Source: Trichinella spiralis (Eukaryota; Nematoda; Enoplea; Trichinellida; Trichinellidae). From it: a stretch of DNA of 64,000 bases. Below are positions 50,667-61,307 of the stretch, piece by piece. The notes below the pieces were generated by a model, which searched no databases, had not been told where the DNA came from, and saw only the letters and a program-made list of their open reading frames with translations. The DNA is taken from NCBI GenBank assembly GCA_000181795.3, contig CM012955.1, positions 9,812,634 to 9,876,633 of the forward strand. The letters run 5' to 3'. Numbering within the stretch: position 1 is the first letter of the stretch; every line of letters begins with the position of its first letter. A program made the position numbers and the translations under genes.

Positions 50667-53600
50667 AAGCTTGCTCGCTCGACGGTAATTTCAAGCAATT
50701 CGCCACCCCATATCACTGTTCTCCAGCACGTGAAAATGCAACCTTGACGCAATATCCCGTATTTTTCTGAAAGCAAAAGCAAATAACGTTCAAGTAATGT
50801 TTAACAATGGAGAGCATGAAAATGTAGAACAAGCGCAGATTGTGGAAATAGCAGAGTGCATGTTGGAAAATATAGCTGGCCGACTAAATTCTCTAAACTA
50901 GAGCAGCCAACTACGTCGTACACTACTCAGATCAAACCACATCTCCTTATCGAAGAAAATATTTCCAGTCAATATATCAAGAAGCGCCACACATGCAACC
51001 TTTTTTGCGTCCTATATAATATTGCTAGTATTCAATTGGAATTGTAAAACGTTCGCTTAATAATAATAATAATAATCATAACTGTAATAAGAGAACATTC
51101 GAAGCAGCTGGTGACAGTCTTCTTGTTCAACGGTTGAAAGCGAACTTACTGAATTGATGATAACCTTAGAATTGAAAATAAGTACAGAAATGAAGAAAAC
51201 TGGAAAACTTTTTCGACACTATTTTTTTTTTACTTTACACTGACTGGAGCATAATAAAATTTCACGCTTGTTCTGATCAAACTAACTTAAATAACATAAA
51301 TAATTTTAGAGCTGTTTTGCATGCGTGTGAACATAACAAACATACGCAATTTTCAGTCCATCAAAACATATTTGCTTTCATCATCATCATCATCATCATC
51401 ACCGGTTGATTTAGTCGTGGCTAGATTTACGCAATTGTACACTCATTGTGTGGATCAGAATTTTATAAGCTCGAAGACAACTCGAACCATCAGAGCAGCA
51501 GGTTAGCATTTAAATGCTAAATTGAATTGCTTTTTAAACAAAACAACAAACAAATTCACTTGAGCAAATAAATGAAATGACCAATTTTCAGCCAATGATA
51601 TCTGCTCCACAGATAACCAATGCAAACAATATTCGCGATTACTGTGTACTGAGTTAGTGACTGACTTTATTGACTTCAGTCCAGTTCGATTCACATGTAA
51701 ATTAGAATAAATTTAAATTAAATTAAATTACTGTCCATCAATTTCAACAAATGAATCAATTGAATGAACAGTTCCACTATTAATCCAAAACCAAAGAAAT
51801 TAACATGCGCACTAGGTTCTATGAATTTTTTGAATGAACAAAAAAAAACTGAAAATAAACTCATCCTTTCCAATAATGCATCTGTATTTAGTGGAAATTT
51901 TCAACAAGTTTCTTCGACGAGCATTTGCAACGTTGTTATTGAAAATTCACAACAACAACAACAGAGTGATTATCGAAATAAAATTATAAAGTTTTTTTTG
52001 CAAAAAAAATAATAATACCTTATCATATGTAGTATGCAATTACAGCTGCAAGCGGTGCTCAATGGCGATGCAAATTTAGAATATTCCGATCAAATTTTCA
52101 AGTAAATTAGTAGAAATAAATAAATATATATATATTCTTGTTTATATATTTATCTGGAAAGAACGGGGCTTATCAATCATTAACCGTTGCACATTTCGAA
52201 TGGCGGAAGTGTTTCTTAATTGCGATTAGAGCTGAATAATATTGATTGAAAAGTGAAATTCAGTATTCCGATGGATTCGGTCAGTGGATTTTGTGCATTT
52301 ATAAGATTACTCGGAACACACGTCGACTGGAAATGATTACTCAAACCCGAACCAACTATATGTATATATAGTACATAGACTAGAGTGGATTATGAAAAGC
52401 TGTAGAAAATTATTCGATAGAAAAATCAAATCAAATCAAATAAGTTGTGCTTTTCGTCTGTCGTGAAAAGCAAAGACAAAAATTTTAAAATAAAAACGTT
52501 ACTTTCACTCTTATCATTAATTTTCTTCAATTCTTGTTCACTGAAGTGTAAAAAGAGAATTTTCCCCCTTTTCGCTTTCAGCATGTAACAGGATGATAAA
52601 TGTTGTCTTCAAATGGATTCCACTAGTGTGCTGATATTGCGCTTCAATAATTTGACAGTTTCTACGAAAATTGTCAAAACGAAATTTACGAAGAAAAAAA
52701 TTTTTTTCCCTTTTCTTCATTACTGTAATAATAAGTAAGTATAAGTAGCAGTAGTAGTAGTAGTAGTGGCTGTTCTTTGTAATGTCATACGTTTGAATTT
52801 GATTTTCAGTTAGTATGTCGATTATAGCATTTAATTATTATTATTATTATTGTCAAAAACTGTCGATGGTGTTATCAAAAAAAAATCCGGGACACCCTTG
52901 CAACTCCTTTTATCCTAATATATGTATATATTTTGATAAAATAATCGCTGCCCGTGCTCTGAAATTAAAAGAATTTTCCAGATGCCCTGAATAGACAACC
53001 CCATACAAAGCACTTACTTAATTCAATGTGACATTTATTGTTTGAAAAAAAAGGAAAAACATCTTTTTTTATTCCACCATCATATACTTCACTTCTTCCA
53101 GAGTGTTAATTTTTTTACATGTTAAATAGAAAACTTTGTTTTGAACAGCTTTCAAAAAAAGAAAAGAAAATAACCTGAAATTTACTGTTGAACAGCGTTA
53201 AGCCTAAATTCGAATGTTTGAATGGTTTTTAGTAGAATTTAAGAGAAAAACAAATTTTAAATTTCATCGATTCATCTTCACAGACAAATTCCACAAAATA
53301 AAGTACTAAATTGATGGAAACAAAACTTTTTCAAATTCGACAACCAGCAGAAAGCAGAAATTACACCGTGAAACAAGAATTTATTTTCGAGATCAATTCG
53401 AAAATTTCACTTTTATTAATTAACCCAAACTGATGAGAAGAAAATTTGAAATTGAACAATAAATAACACGACGGCAGCAATCCTGACTTTTAAGATCATA
53501 AAAGCAGTAATTTCCTTATTGACAAAAAGGAAAATTGAACGAAATTTTCATTTTCAAATACGTTTAAAATTGACAATTAATTTTTTTTTCTTTTACAAAT

Positions 53601-53987
53601 AAACAACCTGATCATCATTTGAAATTTACAAACGCACCTTTTTACAGTGGCAAAATTGTAACCTATTGTTATTGTGAAAAATAAATTCAATAAATTAATG
53701 AAAGAAAAAGAAAAAAAATTTTTTTTCTTCTTCCATTTAAATTATGCATATGTGAAAAGAAAAGACAGTGACTCACTTTGATTTGTTTTAACAACTTAAT
53801 GGGATTTTCAGGTATTAGTGATATTTTTCAGCTCGAATAAGGTACACTGTCCATGCTAGAAGAGCCGGCATGATGATGGTCGAATTGGTTGCGTGAGGCG
53901 AGCAAATTAAGATCCAGTTGTCGGTTGGTATTTTTCCCCTTCCGCTGCTACAGTGGTGCATAGGCGAAAATTACAGTGCCCCACACG

Positions 53988-53990
<3 letters not shown>

Positions 53991-54032
<42 letters not shown>
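53991..54032. repeat. (AC)21 microsatellite
   Basis: This is a perfect run of 21 AC units, the longest dinucleotide tract in the window. Confidence 0.95.
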
Positions 54033-54037
<5 letters not shown>

Positions 54038-57000
54038 GTAAGGTCAACAAACGACAGTGAACAGACCAAGAAAATCATGTTCACATGCTCTGGGTCGATT
54101 TCGGCCGACAAAATTACCCGGTATTCTAGTTTTTATTTAGGTCCACTTGGACAACATGCCCCGCTGGATCGGCGAAATGTCTGTCACTGAATTTATTCAC
54201 AATCGCCAAATTGAAAATGCAAATTGTCCCATATATATATATATATATATGTGCGTTGTCTTCGATTATTATTGCATCAGAACATTGCCGATTCTCTTCC
54301 CCCTTTCCCCCCCCCCCCCCACCCCACCGATTCAAATCAACTCGACTAACAACCAATGAAAAATGCTCAAAAAACAACAAATGGCAACGATAGTTGGAGG
54401 AGAAAATTTCCATATAAATAACACTTCTTCTTACAATTAATTAGTTCGAGTTCGACGCGTTGTTAGAAGATATTATCGTGCAATCGAACCCTGAGTGATG
54501 TGATACTTATCGAAACGAGATTTCTTCTTCTTCTCCTATTTATTTATTATTCTCTAGCCCGCATCTACTGCCGACACGACAACATCACACACATCCTTGG
54601 CCGCAACATGTCACATTACGTGGTCACATTAAACGCAAAATTTTCAAACTGCTCATATTTTTCCATTCACCACTGTCTACGATTTATTCGACGACTTCAC
54701 GCATCTTTTTTTTATGCTTAGTTTTTCTTTTTCTGTTTAAATTTAAAAACGCTTAACTTTCTTTCATTGACGTTCACATGTAGATTTAAAACGAGAGAGA
54801 GAGAGAGAGAGAAAAAATATTACTGCGAAACACGAGGCGGAAAATAAAACGAGGAAACAGGAGAAAAAGAAAACAAATTAAACTGCTAAAACTCATTACA
54901 GCCTCGAGCAATGGGACGGAAAAGAGATAATTAATTTCTCTTACTTCCAATTAACCGGATCAACACTGTGGAAGAAAATTTCAACTGACAACATTTTCGA
55001 GATGGTAATTTTTGACGTTCTCCTCCATGAAGCTATTTTTTTTTTCATTCACATCAAACATCAAATCAAATTATCGAACAATATTCTGTCATTTTCACAA
55101 CAAACAAACAAACAAACAAAATAATATACAAAACACTAATAATAATAATAATAAACTGATGATCATTCACCAACAGTTTAAAGTAGAAATAAAAGTTGAT
55201 ATTTACATAATTATTACTCGGGTTAAGTGAAAGCGGAAACTTATGACTGTTGCAGAAATGAATTTATTATTCCACTTGACGCCGTTCTACGAACAGGCAA
55301 AAAGGTCAGTCAGACGGCTAAATTGTGCATTGCATTCGACGAACCAACGCTGACCTTCAGGAAGAAAAGAAACTACTACTAAGCTAAAATAGATAATATC
55401 GACTTGTTGCCAACAATTTGTTTATTTATTATTTTGCTACTGGTGATAAACCGTCTCTGCTGAAAGCTTACTTTTTAGCATATCTTTCAAAAATAAACAA
55501 ACAACAACAACAGTGTAAACTAAAATTTTACATTTTTTTTGAAATCTGAAAATGGAAACAATAAATAAATAAATAAATATGTACATATATTTTTTCCATT
55601 TACTAGCTGAACATTGTAGAACGCAATGAGCATCTATATTGTTGAGTTGTGAAATTTTATGGAAAACATTTATTGACAATATTTTTCATTCATTAATTTA
55701 TTGAAATTTATCAAAATCGATTTTTTTTTGCCAACGATGCAAATTATTATTGGATTGATTCCAAAATTGTAATATTTACACGTTGAAGAATGCATGGCAT
55801 GTTAAAACCCCGCTATTGAATTACAGAACTGTTCAGACCTTGAAACAACTAGATCCAGTACAGTGGCCGGCGACTGACGACAACTGTTCGCCTGCCCGCT
55901 ATGAAGACTTGAACATGACACTCTCGTGCGCAATGCAAATAAGCCCGAGCAGACGGATCAAATTTGGCCAATATGCAAATCAAATATTGTCACTTTTCAT
56001 TCCAGTTGAAAGAATAAAACGACACACTTTTTGATTTTGTAATTTGAGAAAAAAAATATATATTAATTATTAAAAAAATAAAATTCATCTTAAGTTAATC
56101 AAAAATTACCTGCTTTTAAGCAGATGCAGACCGAATTGGAAAAAAGTTCACCATCAAATGAAATTGCCTATTCTCCGAGAGACAAAATGATGATGATGAT
56201 GATGATGATAAAGTGAAAGGAAGAATAAGAAAAAAATTTTTTTTTCCAATTTCACAACTATTCCAAATGCAATAGTTTAAAATGAAAATTGAACGGATAT
56301 TTGAAAGTGGCAAATAAAAAATTTGAAACGGCCACGTCGATGATCAATTTAGAAATGAACTAAGTCAAATGTAACGATATATATATATACATTTATATGT
56401 ATATACATATAAAATTATCGACTGACTTGAAAATTGGACAAATAGACTTTGAAGTATATTGATGCATGAAAAATGGAAGAGATTGCGATTGCAGAGAAGA
56501 AAAATTAAAAAAAAATCACTTACAGAAGATGAACGTCGGTCGATTCGGCTAAATTGTTCTTTTCGATCTGTTCACAAGGTCTGCAGTTCTGCATAAAGCC
56601 GCAAAGTAAGTATCATCCGATCAGATTATAACACTCGCCTACAGGTAAAATCAAATACAGATTAATTTCTCGAAATATATCGTTTGATTTATTTCTCTCT
56701 GTGTGTGTCTGTATGCAAATATATGCATCTATACATGTGATAAACATGATGTACATATATTTGTTTGTTTACCATTATTTAGTACAACTAGATTATAGTT
56801 GGTGCTGGTGATGTGCAAATAAATTGCTGATCATGCAGAGTGCTATGTTATAAAATAAATAAATAAATAAATAAATAAAAATAAGTACATGAATACACAA
56901 GGCTGCGATGTCTTCGGGATGTCGTAGAAGGAAGAAAGGGGCAAAGAGAGATATATTTAGAGTTGCATTTGAAAAATGTACAAGTTGGTTAGTTGGACTG

Positions 57001-57107
57001 GTTGACAATGTGGGTTGAAAGTGACACATGATGTATGCGAAGCTCTGATTGATTCTTGGGAATGTCGAAGTGGAGATAGAAATCGAGCATTGTCGTCGTC
57101 ACCAGCA

Positions 57108-57138
<31 letters not shown>

Positions 57139-57187
57139 TTCGCACATACGACACCGACCACCACCAATGCTTAATTAGTCCACAAGT

Positions 57188-57248
57188 GGGGTGGGAGTGG
57201 GGGGTAAGGGTAAGGGTATATATGAGATGGGATGGGATGGGATGGGGG
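57188..57248 (+). other. G-quadruplex-like G tracts
   Basis: Two neighbouring clusters each have at least four runs of three or more G with short loops. The first is at 57188-57216 (including taagggtaaggg). The second is four GATGGG-type units ending in a five-G run, at 57229-57248. They stand out sharply from the AT-rich background. Confidence 0.6.
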
Positions 57249-58276
57249 AGACAGACAGTATATGCCGACGTCGTTGGATTGTCAGATACAAAAACCACAC
57301 CGGACAAGGGAAAATTTTTCTCTGGACCACAGAAAACATTAGCCGACGGCAAGTTTCGCTTTTCGCTTCAATTCGCCATTCAAATTTCAAGCTCCGCCGT
57401 GTTCACTTGAAGATGCTTATCAAGGTTGGCAGCGTAATTCGTCGTTGTCGTTTTTTGTCAACTCTGGCCCGTTTCAGCTCACCGCCTTAAGTACCCCATA
57501 AATTTCCGATTCTTCCAACTGCGCAACTGTCACACCATCCATCTATTCGAGATGACTTTGATAAAAATTAAATAATCCAAATAAAATTGGATAAAATTAA
57601 AATTTCAAAAACAAACAAACAATTCGTTTGTCTATTTTCTCTTTTATTCCTAAAAAAAGAAAGCCAGCACTTTCTTTTTCTTTTCTTTTCAATCATATTT
57701 GAACGTTTTCACCATTTTTGCATACACACCAGTTAATTTCAATTTTTCCATGCATCTGGTTCAAGGTTTTCATCATCAAACGACAACGATAACAACGGCT
57801 ATAAATCTTTTCCATTTCAAAAATCAGATCACAAGGTAAATGCAAATTCGAACCATTAACTATTACTTTTCAATCATCGCCGTCATCAATTTCTGCTGCT
57901 GTCATTGGGCTTTTGCATTTCAACCAATAAATTTATAACCATTGAATTTGTAATAAAAATTGGATTAAAACAAAAAATATTTTCAAAAATCAATACAACT
58001 GAAACATGAAACATATCAAATAATCAACTCACTTTAACAAATGCATTTGAATTTTCACAATACTTCTTCAATTCTTCTCTCATAATGAAAATCTCGTAAA
58101 GTATGAAAAAGAAAACTTAAACAAAACATATAATAACAATTGGAAAAAAAATACAAACCAGATCCACCATAATAAGAGATTTATCTGTGATCATTGAAAC
58201 ACCATTCATATACTAAGTAGCATTGAACAAGTAATACAGTATAGTAAAGCTTAAAAAAATGTAAACTATTTATTAA

Positions 58277-59344
58277 TCAACGTTGGCTTTTGTCATCTTT
58301 TTCCTGGTTTCGGTTTGGTTTGAAACGATGCTTTACCATTGCTTCTCTTTTCGCTTCGTACGCAGCAATATACTGGAACACTCCAGCACCACCATTTGTA
58401 TTACAGTATTCTTCGGGAAGTGGAATTTTCAAAATGTCTCCAAGCATGAATGGTTTGAGCCATCCAACCAGAGGAGTTGATCCTGGAGTATACATGGACT
58501 GCTTGTGATAGAAGAGAAATCCGTCAACTGGGCATGTAAATTGCCAGCATTTTTCCACCAACGTATTGGTCAACGTTGCCGCGTCCGATGAAAAATTAGG
58601 CAACACTTCCAACCATATTGGATTAACCGATTTCAAGTAAGCGTCGCGTTGTTCGTCAGTCATTTTATCGTATTCTTCTTTACTAAAATATTTCATCACT
58701 AGATTCTCTTTCCAATCTTTTATCTTTTCTTTGCACCAGTAAAATCGAAATTCAGTATCACAATCGGTCACCGGCATGTTTCTCCACGCTATTATGTCCA
58801 AAATATAAATAATATTATCCTCAAAACGCCAAATGCAATCCAACTTTGAACCAGCCGGTAAATTGCACTTGATTGTTCTAATTTTTCGATTGGATCGACT
58901 AATAAGCTGGCAGTATTTACCATTCGAAATTAACAAACACCGTTTACCCATTGGACACGGTACCAGCAGCCAGTTCGTTTCTAAATCATCCGGCACATCC
59001 ACCATCCATTCACTTTCCATAACTCCGCAGGCGACGGTCGTTTCATTCGGTAATTCTGTTTGCGAACATGCTGAAGCATCTTCCATTTCTACATCAGCAT
59101 CAGCTTTAGCGATTCCGATACTAATTTGACGCAGCACATCCAACTGTTTTTCCCTCTTTTCTTTTTGTTCGTTCAGATATTTTATCCGACGATTTTTCTG
59201 CAATTCTCGAGCTCGCAGATTTCGATTAATCTTGGAAAACAAAGGATGCGCACGGTAAGTGGAATACATATTTCCACTTACCGCAGCATTCGCTTCCAAC
59301 AACTGCGTAACCTCAGCGACTGGGTCTTCATCGGCCTTATCCAT
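58277..59344 (-). CDS. SNUPN: snurportin-1, single exon
   Basis: Snurportin-1 binds the trimethylguanosine cap of spliceosomal snRNPs and carries them into the nucleus through importin-beta. The minus-strand frame is 355 aa and intronless. The N-terminal part has the importin-beta-binding region: 'HPLFSKINRNLRARELQKNR' and a basic helix ('KYLNEQKEKREKQLDVLR'). An acidic spacer follows. The cap-binding domain contains 'SEWMVDVPDDLETNWLLVPC', 'PMGKRCLLIS', 'LDCIWRFEDNIIYILDIIAW', 'DCDTEFRFYWCKEKI' and 'DGFLFYHKQSMYTPGSTPLV', then 'GWLKPFML', all close to human snurportin. The cap-stacking tryptophan cannot be verified by eye. A tatttag acceptor 3 bases before the ATG fixes the start. Confidence 0.93.
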   Translation of the reverse strand: MDKADEDPVAEVTQLLEANAAVSGNMYSTYRAHPLFSKINRNLRARELQKNRRIKYLNEQKEKREKQLDVLRQISIGIAKADADVEMEDASACSQTELPNETTVACGVMESEWMVDVPDDLETNWLLVPCPMGKRCLLISNGKYCQLISRSNRKIRTIKCNLPAGSKLDCIWRFEDNIIYILDIIAWRNMPVTDCDTEFRFYWCKEKIKDWKENLVMKYFSKEEYDKMTDEQRDAYLKSVNPIWLEVLPNFSSDAATLTNTLVEKCWQFTCPVDGFLFYHKQSMYTPGSTPLVGWLKPFMLGDILKIPLPEEYCNTNGGAGVFQYIAAYEAKREAMVKHRFKPNRNQEKDDKSQR

Positions 59345-61307
59345 AATCTAAATACAATTTATATTTTAAATCATTTAGTTAGAATAATTTTAAAATATTA
59401 TCAACATTAAAAAAAAATATATATATATAACCAGTTAGAAACAGTCATCCAGACAAACCGACAGTTAGAAATAATTCAAATCGACAAACTTATTGTCAAA
59501 ACTCTGTACTCTGGCAATTCCTTCCCGCGCTTTGTTAATATAAGAAATTAAAGAAATAAATGATACAATTATAATGTAAACATTAAAACATTGTCAAACA
59601 GAAACATGCAACTTTTTTAACTAGTAAATATAAAACAACAATAGAAATAAATTATCATTATAACAAAAGAAAAATTTACATGAGCCAGGCATCGACGTTC
59701 CTATTGAAATAGACATAAATGAGATTCAAAGTTACATACGCAAATGTTTCATTTAAAAGTATTACGCAAAACGCACGTATTCAAATGACTAAAAATTGTC
59801 ATATTGATACATTTAAAGTAAATATAAACAATTCTAGATTCTTGAATTTTACTGGAAAAAATGCGATGAAAAAAAATTAAGCAAATAAAGAAAACTGAAT
59901 ATAAATAACAATTCACAATTTCTTAAACTTTACTTCATAAAATAAAAATTCAAAATCATTTTTCTACTATTAATACTTAATCCAAATAAAAAACATACTT
60001 TGAAAAATTAAACATACACAGTGTCAAAATGACAAAAGTACTTACGATTGTTGATGTAAAGAACCGGAAATTGTTTATAAATTAATTGTACAGTTGTGCA
60101 CGAAAACCTTTTCCGGAATACTTTTAACGAGAAAAAATGACCAAAAATCAATATCTGATGCTGAATTACACAAGTACTGCCAAAACACGTATTAAACCTG
60201 CAAGTTTTCGTATACGGTATTACAATTGAACAGTTATTAAAAATGAAGTATAATTTATAATTTTTAGAAGAAATAATGCGTGACGGAAACAAAAATTAAA
60301 ACAAATTAATGAACATTTCTCGATGGATGATTTTATGTTTTTAATTAGTAAAAATTAGGTCACATTTTAGTTTAATAAGTAAAAGAATCTGTTGTTTGGG
60401 GCGTTTATTGAGCTAATGCTTTTGCACACTGAAATATATGTATATTTTTTTCAACAGTTATAATGCAAGATTAGTAAATTTATTAAGAACAGAAATTACT
60501 TTTAAAAAAGACAGCATGATGGCGTGTTTTTCAACTAACCGTTAACATTGGATTTGTAAACTAACCTACGTCCATTGTTGCTTTCTGGTTTCATCATTTT
60601 ACTGACAAACTTTTTTGTTTACTTTTTTCTAATGTAAAAATATGGACAGTATAACATAACAGACACCATCTGACAGCGTTGCATTTCATTTTTCGTACGT
60701 TTTATTCCTTATATTATGCTCCATTTTTGTTACTTTTATGAGATGCGTAAGATAATTATTAACATTTTCATCAAACGAATTATTTTAAACACAAAAATTT
60801 TTCATTGTTTGTTTATTCTTTTACGCTGCAGCTTTATAAAGCACATACTAAGTATCTTTGGTACTTTTTACATCCAGTATATAGATAAGTACTGTAAATA
60901 ATTGACACTCTGAACTATTCTTAGGCAAGTAAATTTCATTTCATATGTTTTGACTATAATTTTACTAAAAAATCAAAACATTTAATAAAACTTAATAATA
61001 TGGAATACTTTAAATTGTAAATATAATAAATCCTAATTTACGATATCATTCTTTCCCGTTTTTAGTAAGATACAGTCAATTTAAAATTTTGAAACATACG
61101 GCGTTCACATAAAAAAAATAATAAATATTATCTTTTTTATTATTTGTGAATTGTATAAAAATATATCTTTGATATATTTAATATCGAGTTGCGTCATTTA
61201 TTTGCTTGAATATCAATAGTTAGCGTCCTGTAATATTACAGTATTTCCACTTTGGTGTATTTTTCATTTGGTGTATTCTGTTGTGTGAAGTGTGAAAACT
61301 TGCAACA
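59345..61307. promoter_or_regulatory. divergent intergenic region snurportin/EDC4
   Basis: A 2-kb AT-rich spacer separates two divergent genes. No open frame looks coding; the minus-strand frame at 60008-60292 has no recognised domain. The (TA)n near 59417-59428 is the only simple repeat of note. Confidence 0.5.

Larger units (their letters stand above)
50667..58276. other. 7.6-kb gene desert rich in simple repeats
   Basis: No gene is recognised. It contains (CAT)n near 51380-51398, (GTA)n near 52750-52770, (AC)21 at 53991-54032, (AT)n near 54230-54250, a 14-base C run at 54307-54320, (GA)n near 54794-54811, (AAT)n near 55140-55153, (GATGAT)n near 56189-56208, (AAAT)n near 56858-56878, (CAG)n near 57111-57137 and G-rich tracts at 57188-57248. 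A GC-richer frame at 55783-56034 after a ttacag could be an exon, but no partner was found. The region may hold distal promoters or 5' UTR exons of the HEN-1-like gene. Confidence 0.5.

Noticed and set aside
54307-54320. Poly-C run as a functional element
   Set aside because: It is a homopolymer next to an AT microsatellite and is best explained as simple repeat slippage.
57015-57410. Alanine-run frames on both strands
   Set aside because: They arise from the (CAG)n repeat and show no domain; mirror-image frames on both strands are typical of simple repeats.
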